From Dissophora ornata (Eukaryota; Mortierellomycota; Mortierellomycetes; Mortierellales; Mortierellaceae), in NCBI GenBank assembly GCA_025201705.1, contig MU616927.1:1-31339 (forward strand): DNA of 31,339 bases, given 5' to 3'. Position numbers and translations under genes: made by a program. This document shows positions 21,809-31,046 of this stretch, piece after piece. Each line of letters starts with the position of its first letter. Positions within the stretch are counted from its first letter, which is position 1. The notes beneath the pieces were generated by a model. That model did not search any database, was not told the origin of the DNA, and was given only the letters and a program-made list of their open reading frames with translations.

Positions 21809-21814
21809 AATAAA
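21809..21814 (+). terminator. AATAAA signal just after the LRR-like gene
   Basis: The hexamer lies only about 8 bases after the stop codon, giving a very short 3'UTR if used. The next start codon (21942) is 140 bases past the stop, so space for termination and a new promoter is tight. Confidence 0.45.
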
Positions 21815-21941
21815 ATGGCTCGGCTCGGCGAACTTTGCCGACGTGATAATTATTTTTGCTCACCTTTTTCCTTTCTCCACCACACTCTTCCTCTTTCCCC
21901 CCACCTCCCCTCCTTGTACCGCTTAATAACATCTATACCCA

Positions 21942-23311
21942 ATGTCAAATGATGATTCTTCTAAGCTTGTGCTGGTCGAGAAGCGAGGCACGACGACTAT
22001 AGTCACCATTAACCGACCTCACAAGCGCAACTGCGTCAACGGTCCTACTGCCAGAGCCCTCTATCAGGCCTTCCTTGACTTTGATGACGATCCCAAGGTT
22101 GGATATCACTAAGCATGCTGTATTTGCATCAGCCCGTGCTCAATCTTCCATCTTTACCGCGCGAAAAAGAGCTAAGATCCTCCTATTATGTACCCTTTAT
22201 TGCTCTCTTAGGCTGCAGTCGCCATCCTGACAGGTGCAGGTAAGGAGATTTCTCTGTTATGACCCTGAGAAATCCAACTCTCCTTTAATAATGCTGATTG
22301 CTTTCTGTCGTTCTTTGATCTGCTTAGGTGGGAACTTTTGTGCTGGTGCAGGTAACGATAATGATAACAAAGACTGTATTGGGGAAGTTTTTGGAAGATG
22401 TTTCTACTTGCCACGCATCCCAGTTTTCTCACGCCAACACTTGGGCGTATTACAAAATAATTAGATTTGGCTGCGATCAAGAATCAAGACGAGGCCAACC
22501 CACTATCCTCCGAGTGGCCAGATACTCTTCCTGGGCCTATTGGTCCCATGGGGTACGTGCGACAAAGGGCTCTCTGTATAATACCTCTCATCGCGCTTTT
22601 TCTTTCTTGTCGTCTCACACACACTTGTACCTTGTCATCACCTTCTGTATTTGTGTGCAGGCCTTCTCGCATGGTGCTGTCAAAACCTGTGATTGCAGCC
22701 ATATCGGGGTTCGCAGTCGCAGGTGGACTGGAGCTTGCGCTGTGGTGCGACATCCGAATTGTGGATCCCACTGCCACTTTGGGCGTGTTCTGTAGGCTCC
22801 GGGGCGTTCCTCTGATTGACGGTGGCACGGTTCGACTGCCTCAGGTTGTAGGACGGGGTGTTGCCATGGATTTAATGCTCACTGGGTAAGACGCAAAGAC
22901 ACAAACAAGAGTCGTCTGTTCCGTAGTCCATGCATGAGCTCATGGCGAATGTCATTGAGAATCTGCATTCACTGAACACGAAAATACGCGCACGTACGAA
23001 TATATAATAGACGCGCGGTGAAAGCCCAGGAGGCGCTCAAGATCCAATTGGCGAGCTGTTATCCAGCGTCGTACGAGACTGTGAACGAGACGCCAGCGCT
23101 GAACCAAGCACTCGCCATGGCAGCTGCGCTTGCAGAGCACCCTCAGACGTGCATGAGAAAAGACCGACTGAGCACGCACTTTGCGAACCCGATCCGAGAG
23201 GCGATGCTGAAGGAGTTTGAGCTTGGGCTCGAAACTTTGACTAGTGGCGAGTTTGTAGAGGGAATCGGAAAATTCTTCAAGCAAACGGAGAAGAAGAGGA
23301 GTAGGCTTTAG
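21942..23311 (+). CDS. Enoyl-CoA hydratase/isomerase (crotonase) family protein, six exons
   Basis: Exons: 21942-22097, 22212-22239, 22328-22351, 22465-22552, 22661-22885, 23011-23311; total 273 residues, typical of crotonases. The small exons are forced by the conserved oxyanion-loop peptide ILTGAG-GNFCAGA-DL, which is split across three junctions. The second oxyanion segment is ISGFAVAGGLELALWCDIRI, where the Glu of GGLEL matches the first catalytic Glu of mitochondrial hydratase. The second catalytic Glu position falls in GVFCRLRGVPLIDGGTVRLP, where Cys or Arg is present instead. Then come QVVGRGVAMDLMLTG, RAVKAQEAL and EHPQTCMRKDRLS. The usual GLVN-type segment after the EAL motif is poorly conserved (KIQLASCYPAS). 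It probably acts on an acyl-CoA; classical hydratase activity is doubtful. Confidence 0.88.
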
Positions 23312-23518
23312 ACCCCTAAAAGAAAATGCGGTTACGATCACAGTTTGTGTACGGAATTAGGCGTCAATTTGGTGATGATTAGCACTCAATATTGAGCGCA
23401 TTTTGGGACAAGTCGAGATTGACAGCAACAAGTCAAATTTAAACTGAAGCCCCGCGTTTTTTTTCCCCTTCTGTTCTCAATATACCACTCCTCAAAACGA
23501 CGAACGAGCAATTTGGTC
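23312..23518. other. Intergenic spacer with crotonase 3' end and SET-MYND promoter
   Basis: A 207-base spacer with no gene. It includes an 11-T run (23458-23464 and neighbours) and a pyrimidine-rich stretch shortly before the next start. Confidence 0.5.
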
Positions 23519-25881
23519 ATGGCAACAATGGCACTCCACGATCAGCATGGACATCACAACCCAGACCATGGAAATTCGCATGAACATAGCCATGACCATC
23601 CACATTCTCAAATGATCGCAGCGTTCAAGGGGAAGCACAATTCCTTGGACTCGTTCCTCGACAAGTCTATCCTCACATGTTTCAAGCCAGATAACCTGGC
23701 CAGACTCTTGGCTTCGCCTGATATCGACCTCGCCTCTGTCAAAGGCGCCTTCACGCAACTACCCAACATCCACAGAGCAACATCCGTCAAAGACGCAATT
23801 GCTGCAGGGCTCGATCCATTGCTCGACATCAAATCTCTATCAGCAGCCAGAGTATCAGGCGCGACAGGAAAGGACCAGATCGCAAGCAACAAAGCCCGAC
23901 TCGATCCACGGTTCAAGATAGGATTCTCGAGGCTGTATGGACACGCAGTTGAGCTAAACAGAGAGAATAGCAGTACCAGTGTCGCAGGTTCTGGTTATAC
24001 AAACGGCAGAAAGGTTGAATCAGGGACCTACGTCTTTGAGCAGGACGAAATGCCTTACGCCTGTGTGATTGAGAAGGTCTGGAAAGGGAGACTTTGTGAA
24101 GAGTGTCTAAGGGGGCTACCGGTGGGTAGGGAAAAGATTGTGGAGTGCCCCGCATGTGCCGAGGACACCACTGTTGCAGTCGAAGACGGGAACCATGACA
24201 CCAGCAATGATCGCAAAGTCGAAGGATCTTCATCTCGCGCACAAGAACCATCAGCAGCGGCAACACCACTGCCGACTGGACCTGCCAGATTTTGCAGTCG
24301 GGAATGTCTTGAGACGGCGTGGAAGACGTGGCATGGATATGAATGTGGGGCTGCTAAGGAACTGAGGGATCTGAAGCAATTGACACGGCTAGCTCTCCGT
24401 ATCTACTGGCAAAACACCCGGCATCGTGCCTCGATCGTGTCAAAGCCATCGAGATCACCCGCAAAATCGGACCTCTCCTCGCTTACAAGTGTAACAGCGG
24501 GACTCTCCTTGGAGAACCATAACAGCACAAGCAATAGCAATGCCCCTCGTATTAACGGTACAGACGGATCCGACATCATGCTATCACAGCTTTGCGATAA
24601 TTTCAGTCAACTTGACAGTATCCGCAAGACGTCATTCCTGTTGACGGGCTACTATCTCCATCAGCTGCTTGATCTCCCAGAAGACGCTGCCGTGGAGTTA
24701 GCGCACTTGCAGGCCCTGGTTCAGTTCAACTCCTTTGCTGTCAAGTCGCAGAACCTAGAATCGAGCGAGGCTTCAGAATCCATGGCGCATGTGAACGATT
24801 ACGTGATCGGGTCGGCACTCTACTTGCTCGCATCCATGTTCAACCACAGCTGTGCACCCAACGCGATGGCCGTCTTTGGGAAGAACTGCAGCAGTGCATT
24901 AAAGAAGTCAAGCGTTGTTGCTTCAAAACAGAGTGATCCAAGTAGGAAAGGACCCGACCCTCGAGTAATCAATGTTCTGACGAATAGGACCCTGAAGATA
25001 GATCCGGATCTGCCGGTACAGGTTGAAATCTCGTATGGGCCTCAGGGTGGAAGGATGGCAACCGAAGAACGGAAAGAGTGCTTGAGACGTTCACATTTGT
25101 TCGAGTGCAATTGCTCGGCGTGCAATGACCGATATGCAGAAGCGGTGCTGCAGAAGGCTTACAAATGTCCCAAGAATGGGTATGCTTGCCGGCCAATGAC
25201 GGAGAAGGACAAGAGCTGTCCGACGTGTGGAATTGAGATTGACATGCCATTGCGGCGCAAGGTACTTATTCCCTCAACTTCTATGGCTGCTACTTTTCAT
25301 ACCCTTTATTCATATCGTAAACGAAACAATTCGTCTTTGCTATTCATGTAGATGCACCAGCTGATGGCGCGACTGATCACCGAGTCGCAGGCTCCATCAC
25401 TGAGCTCTAGCCAGCGCCTAGCGTTGCTCAAGACCCTGGAAAGTACACAGTCCAAGATATTCGTCGACACGTGTATCTTGTATGGCAACACCTGCGATCA
25501 ACTCGCGATGGTTTATGCGGAATCGGGGGATCTGAAAAAATCGATCGAGTGGTGCAAGAAGGCCCTCAAGGTCGTTGTCGTTCATTTCCCACACGACTCG
25601 ATCGAAGTCGCACAGGAGACGCTGAAACTTGCGGGCTTGCTGTTTAATAAGTAAGAGCTGTTGTCTCGAGGAAATGAAGGGGACAGAATTCGTTCATAGA
25701 TTCTAACGTCCTTTTATGTTTATGCTTGTTTTTGTTGTCTCGTAGCATGCAGGTCAAGGAGGCGATGAAGCAAGTGCAGATCGCAATCACGCTCTACAAG
25801 GGCCATTTCGGTGCCAATTCTAGGCACCCAGACTTGCTCGAGCTATATGAGATGGAAAAAATCCTTAGACCGCTTGTTTGA
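23519..25881 (+). CDS. SET and MYND domain protein (SMYD4-like), putative lysine methyltransferase
   Basis: Exons: 23519-25261, 25352-25650, 25746-25881; 725 residues. The start is the first ATG in the frame, before a His-rich segment (residues 6-30, with HGHH and HEHSHDHPH). A split SET domain begins near residue 170 (SGTYVFEQDEMPYACVIEKV) and is interrupted by a MYND zinc finger: C193, C196, C210, C213, then C259, C263, H272, C276. The 45 residues between C213 and C259 are an unusually long Ser/Glu-rich insert. The SET core resumes with SALYLLASMFNHSCAPNAM (N442-H443-S444-C445) and VEISYGPQGGRMATEERKEC; the post-SET cysteines are in FECNCSACNDRY. A C-terminal helical TPR-like part (DQLAMVYAESGDLKKSIEWC) matches SMYD architecture. 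Cofactor would be S-adenosylmethionine; the target is unknown. Confidence 0.9.
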
Positions 25882-26352
25882 ACATGACAATATTTCGTCA
25901 TACTTGCGCGTCATAATTCAAATTCTTAATCATGTTGAACGCGTTGTTTTTGAATCTGGTCCTGATCGGCTATCACCCTGTATTTAAACGCAACGGCTTT
26001 GTTGACTGGGAATGAGGAGATAAACCTATTCAGCGCTTGTCTTCAGTAAAGAAATCCTTAGATTCGTATATGTATCGCGGTATATTTGATCTGCATTACA
26101 ACTTGATCTTCCAATCTGTAATTGCATCAGCACTTTCATTTGTTCTTTGAGACCTGCTGTGAATATTGGTGAAGATAAAACTATTCCTTCGGCTGTATTC
26201 GTAGGTCTTCGTGATGTTGATCGACTGCCTACTGCTTCCTATCCGCTTGCTCTTATATACCCCTAGGACTTGCCTGGAACTCTATTTGCATCATCTACAG
26301 TCAACAGCCGGCGAACGTCTCCACTTCTTCCACTATTATTTCTTGCTGTAAG
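25882..26352. other. Intergenic region at the edge of the repeat-rich part
   Basis: AT-rich sequence without a supported gene. It should contain the SET-MYND 3'UTR. I see no clear AATAAA and no transposon terminal repeat that would mark the left end of the following hAT remnant. Confidence 0.5.
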
Positions 26353-27478
26353 CTAGTTGCATGTCCTTAAAAATAGAGAATATGGTCTAGCCTCTGTAAG
26401 GCAATTTTGCCCATAGTTGTAAAATACGATGTCACTCACTTCGTCGTCGGAGAGGCGATTGCGCTTGTCCGTACACACTCCTCCAGAGAAACTAAACATG
26501 CGCTCAGAAGCGACAGAGGTTGCGGGGACAGCCAGATATTTCTTGCCAACTGGGCCATCATAGGGAATTTTGTCTTGTTGAGTCTCCACCAAAGCAGACG
26601 ACTGAAGTAGCGTTCCACTTCGTCGTCTTCTAGATCCTTGGTTGAAACCGCAGGTCCAAGCGCAATCCTCTGCTGTTTCATGATCCGGTAAAGTGTAGAT
26701 CTGCTTTCATCATCTGAATCATCCAATGCCGCGACCTCTTGCCTCGACCGAGCGGGTTGGTTGCTTTCCGAAAGGAGCTGAGTGTACTCCTCCTGAACAC
26801 GCGCCTTGGTCGATAAAAAGCGTTGCTCAACTGAAATGCTCAAAAGAACACTGAAGGAAGGGTGGAATACTGAGGCTGTAAGAATCATATCCGTCAATTC
26901 AAAGCGCCGATTCAACACCTTCCCAAGGTCACGTCGAAAGGAGTCTACCGTATCTGATTGCAAGATGATCTTGGCCAATTCCTCCTGGACACAAAAAACC
27001 CATGGATACAAACTCGTAGCAACCCCCATCTCCTCCAAGGTGCCAGCCGGATTCCTTCAACTTCAGCTGTTTCAGTTTCTCCCGAGCCGGTTTGGCATTT
27101 GTATCATAGAGAGTCCCATACAATGACTCGATCGCAACTCAGAAACACAAAAGCCTCTGAATCATATGCAGGGTGCTGCTCCACCTGGTCACCACATCCG
27201 TGGTGGCCACAACAAACTCAACCGACAGGTCGATCATTTTGCTGCTCTGTGTCCAGGGCTTGTGACATCTTGGGGCAGCAATGAAAAAACTTGGCCAGGT
27301 CATGGCACCTCTTGACGAGGTCCTTCAGAGAATTGCCTTGGTCCAAGGTACCCTTCACGAAGTTGTGGAGGCAGTGGGAAAAACGGCCGAGACGTTTAAA
27401 GTCTGCTATATCCACGGCTTTAACCATCGAAGCTGCATTGTCCGACGTGACGGAAACAATGGATTTGGATATATCCAC
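26353..27478 (-). pseudogene. Decayed hAT-superfamily transposase
   Basis: Read from high to low coordinates, the fragments follow hAT order. First is SVTSDNAASMVKAVDIADF with FSHCLHNFVKGTLDQ (27478-27218), then the TRWSST box (VVTRWSSTLHMIQRLL, near 27190-27140). Next is LKQLKLKESGW (27123-26929), then RFELTDMILTASVFHPSFS (27038-26436 frame) and WWRLNKTKFPMMAQLA. Last is the C-terminal dimerisation box KKYLAVPATSVASERMFS with DKRNRLSDDEV (26592-26353 frame). These lie in different frames and one stop interrupts between the TRWSST box and the next part, so at least three frameshifts and a stop have inactivated it. The shift near 26547 looks like a single-base loss in an A run. Terminal repeats were not found. 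Confidence 0.85.
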
Positions 27479-27799
27479 TGGTCGACAGCTGTTATTCCTC
27501 TTTTGTAAGACACATTACGAAAACACACTTTTCTCGTTCCGTCTTGTAGCCTTCATATACTCCCACCTCGTGGTGCATCAACAGCAGCTCCATGTAGACA
27601 TCCTTCCTAAAGTTTTTCTTCATCGGCGTTCAATAGCGTAAGCATATGCCTGGCGTAGGACCATTACCCATACGTTGGGACGACAGACAACCATTCATGA
27701 GCCTTCGGGTAAGATCCACAAGGGCAGCATAGGTTAGGACTGCAAACAAGAATGAAGAACTGCGACAATAAGACAAGACTACCTGAGATTAATGACCGA

Positions 27800-28219
27800 A
27801 AAAATCTTAAATGAAAATACGTTCAACCAGGGTCAATGCTCACTATGCACGGGCTGCTTGGGTGTGTAAATCACCTTTTAAATCTCCTAATAACCGTGAA
27901 CGCATTTTTCTCGAATTCTCCCTCCTTTTTCATGATGTCTTGCTGTCAATCAGCAACCTCGATGTCATTCCTAGTGAACTCAACAAAGTGCTGTGCAGAG
28001 TACACCGCGGGCATGTCACAAGCCATGGCGCCTTGCACAAACAAGCTCCTACAAGAAGGAGTGCCAAAACATCATATGTGATAGCGAGAGACGCCTTCAA
28101 TGAAGAACAGCAAGCAAGCGGTCATCTCTAGGTCTGACCTAGCTAGACTTTAGGATTACAGTAAAGCTGTTCCCATCCTCAGTGAGCAGCACAAAGGACA
28201 TTCCATTCGAGCACGAATT
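27800..28219 (-). mobile_element. MITE-like repeat, copy 1
   Basis: About 420 bases, homologous in reverse orientation to the copy at 28969-29446. The best-conserved block is 27964-28028, matching 29169-29233 at 61 of 65 positions. The end near 27810 (AAATGAAAATACGTTC) matches the copy 2 terminal sequence. The outer end near 28200-28219 is more diverged. There is no transposase inside. Open frames on either strand (27811-28131 and 27836-28081) are not conserved intact between copies, so it is treated as non-coding. Confidence 0.6.
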
Positions 28220-28968
28220 AAAAGAGAGCCAATAAGACATGGTCATTACTAAGGTGTCATAGGCCATAACAGGCTAACTGCGGGCAGCAGCAAGAGTAGA
28301 GAGGGGGAACGTTAACAATCCCCAGCGCTACCAGCGCTCAACTACACTAGGGCGTCGGCCGTTGCAACCGTCTGCAACATGTATGCCGCTACCCCTCGGC
28401 GAGCTACCAAAGGCGATCAAAAGTGCGAAGAGGGCACACAGACTGATTGACTCCGAACAAAAATGAACAATTTCCAGAATTCCAACAAACTTGTCCCTGC
28501 CCAACACGAGCTAACAAAAAGGTGGCGGCAAATACAAAAAGAAATGAAACGCAAATGCAAAACGAGATTGTAAGACCCAAAAACAGACACTGGGCAGTTC
28601 GATCTTACCAGCACAAGCGAATGAAGGTTTGGGGTTGGGACAAGAAGTGGCGCGTGCGCTGTGAAGCCTCTGGTGACTACATCCACACGTGTCAGTGAGT
28701 GGCGGCGACAAACAGCTACAACGTCGTTCAGGAAGAACAGTACGCCCGAGATGCTTTGCAAACGAGCATAGCTGATGCGAAGTCCACGCCCGTCCATATT
28801 TCATTTAGGTTTCTGATTATTACCCGCCCTACTCCGAAGAAAATAAGAACGCCGAACATGAGGAAGACGCGCGTCCGTTTTAATAGATCGCCTGCCATTG
28901 TGACAACCAGCCATGAGCGAGGTTATGGGTTAGATCCAAAGAGGAGGATATGAAGAATGGGATCGAAA

Positions 28969-29446
28969 ATTTCCACCCCGCGCAAATTCTGGTCTATAAA
29001 TGAAAATGCGTTCCTTCATGCAGCACTAGGATGGGGAAAGCTTTATTTTAAATCTCAAGTCTGGCAGAACTGACCTCTTGTGTGCTATTCCTTTATGGAG
29101 GTGTCTCTCTATCACCTTTGATGTATTGTCCCTCTTGTGAGAGTTTGTTCAGCCCAATATTTGGGGTACCATGGCTTGTGACCTGCCCGCGGTGTACTCT
29201 GCACAGCGCCTTGTTGAGTTCATTAGGAATGACGCGAGGCTGCTGACTGACGGCAAGCCCATGCTGTGAGAATAGAAGCTTTGAATAAAACTGGCTAACA
29301 AATGCCAATTGCTCATTGCCAAAAAATTTTACAGCGTGAAAAAAGGATGGGGAAGTGCTGTCAGCTTGAACATCCACAAACACATCGAATGTTGACCTGG
29401 TTGAACGCATTTTCATTTATCAACTAGAATTTTCGCAGGCGGAAAT
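28969..29446 (+). mobile_element. MITE-like repeat, copy 2, with 45-base terminal inverted repeats
   Basis: The left arm 28969-29013 and the right arm 29403-29446 (reverse complement) agree at about 38 of 45 positions, both ending inward with ATAAATGAAAATGCGTTC and starting outward with ATTTCC. The element is about 478 bases, too small for a transposase, and shares its interior with copy 1. The flanking octamers do not match, so the target duplication is lost, or the true ends lie slightly elsewhere. Superfamily is not assigned. Confidence 0.65.
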
Positions 29447-29857
29447 CCTTGTACCCTTGTGCTATTTCGGTAGACTGTTGTCGCGTCCACCCAACCTTAA
29501 ATATAACCTTAATCGTATTACCGACGCCGTTTGACAGGAATGCATCTCCACATCAGCTTTTACTATCACAAACGTGCATCTTCGCATAGGCTTCGACACT
29601 ACAAGAGTGCCACGCTTAAACTCGCCCAAGAGTGTATCACTCCATAGTACAGAGCACAGTACAAACTCCTTTGCATCTTTCTCATTTCCCGGTCCCGCAA
29701 AGCTCTAAAACATGCGCAGGTTATTCTTGAATCACATTAATAACTATAATGCGGTTACTATTCGTCCTACCTAACACCCACTGCGGTGTTCCATGTTGTA
29801 ATACATAGGAGCTGTCCAACAACACCCTCCACGACTTGTTGTATACTTTTCAATAAA

Positions 29858-30079
29858 TCAAGGGGATTTCAGCGAAATCCATACTAGGGTAGCAGTCTCC
29901 TGAGCACCAGTGTAGCCCGTTGCTAAAAAAAATGACTCCATAGGGCAAAAGTCTATCCCTGCATCAATAAAGAGAGCACTAACGACGGCCTCAGCCCTAT
30001 CGGCAAGGATTTCTCCCCAGGGGAGACCACTCCTCACCGATAGGAGTTGTCGCCTCCTGTGGCCGCTATCTCGAGTTCT
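29858..30079 (-). pseudogene. Decayed coding fragment of unknown family
   Basis: This minus-strand frame is open for 73 codons after an in-frame stop at 30080-30082, has no start codon, and ends TGA at 29858-29860. Its composition is protein-like (EILADRAEAVVSALFIDAG, then FCPMESFFLATGYTG). A different minus-strand frame immediately upstream reads EFPRVTRSMEAYIDKMAREL up to a stop, and more fragments lie up to about 30560, consistent with an old gene broken by frameshifts. I cannot name it, and a chance frame of this length is not excluded. Confidence 0.3.
29996..30044. repeat. Imperfect 49-base inverted repeat (hairpin)
   Basis: The outer arms CCTATCGG (29996-30003) and CCGATAGG (30037-30044) pair perfectly, as do the inner arms TCTCCCC (30012-30018) and GGGGAGA (30020-30026) around a single A. 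AGGA in the left arm also matches the complement of the right arm. A further near-palindrome lies at about 30092-30111 (TCGATG ... CATCGA around AGGCCT). Confidence 0.7.
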
Positions 30080-30932
30080 CTAGCCATTTTATCGATGTAG
30101 GCCTCCATCGACCGAGTGACCCTGGGGAATTCACTAACACCCAACTCCACTGTCAATACTTACAGAGCCTTATTCGACTTTTTTAAGACTACCGCACGAT
30201 ACGGTGGCTCAATGGAAATCGAATATTTCATCAAGATCATCACCCACCCCGTTCTTCCGGATGAATGTCCATCGATGCCACGATGCAGTGATGAGTCCGC
30301 ATTCCGCCACCACAGCGTTTCTTAATGCTATACTTCTTTCCATTCCATATTCTGTTGAGACCTGGACCCTTTGATCGCCACCTGCCTACAGAGCTCATTT
30401 GTGACACGTGTATGCTCGAGATCATAAAGTCAATAAGCCGAAGTAACGCAGAATAGGCAGTACACCGATGTGGCTGTCACTGTTCTTGGCACTCCAGCTT
30501 CGATTTCTCCAACTCTCGCTCGCAGCCTTGAAATACCTTTAGAGAATTAAAGCCGCTCAATTTCCCAGGCAGAAATACATTTTATAACATCTGATTTGGA
30601 TACCATATTTCGGCCACATCCTCGGACCTCGCCATGACATCAGATACTGTTGTTCACCTGTAGGCAACTATAGAAAATGAACGGATCTGGCGCCGTCGAA
30701 CCAAGAGGATTCACAGCTGAGCGGGATAAAGATTGGAGAAGTGTTCACAAGCGTATTAACTGTCCAAGTACATGTGATATCTCCTCGTCGTTTCAAAGGA
30801 GATGTGTCGACTTGAGTCAAACTGAGGCATAGTGTCTAATATTCCACCTAGACCACTTTTCATGCTTCGACAAATGCGATCTATCCGTAAACGAGTAATG
30901 TCAGAGTCAATTATGTGAGAAATTATGTATTT

Positions 30933-30938
30933 TTTATT
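30933..30938 (-). terminator. AATAAA polyadenylation signal (minus strand) for the edge gene
   Basis: TTTATT on the plus strand is AATAAA on the minus strand, about 110 bases after the minus-strand stop at 31047-31049, in AT-rich DNA. This fits the 3' end of the partial gene at the right edge. Confidence 0.45.
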
Positions 30939-31046
30939 CGAGATGATAGACATACAGATTGTATATGTCGAATGAAATGCTGATAGAATGGTTTTGATGC
31001 TATTTTAGAGGGTCAGAACGCAAAAATATGTTCTGTCCTTGTATAT

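Larger units (their letters stand above)
27640..31046. other. Repeat-rich, gene-poor region
   Basis: No intact gene is supported. The region holds two MITE-like elements, decayed coding fragments and a hairpin, described separately. The short open frames at 28417-28953 on both strands, between the MITE-like copies, have no recognisable domain. 30560-31000 is AT-rich with nothing I can name. Confidence 0.5.

Noticed and set aside
27811..28131. 106-residue plus-strand frame and its 107-residue counterpart at 29093-29416 (minus) as a small gene family
   Set aside because: Only a 22-residue stretch is shared, and it lies in the best-conserved DNA core; the rest of the frame does not align, so the similarity is better explained by the DNA repeat.
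28417..28953. Overlapping open frames on both strands between the two MITE-like copies
   Set aside because: None shows a recognisable domain, they mutually overlap, and they lie in repeat-derived DNA.
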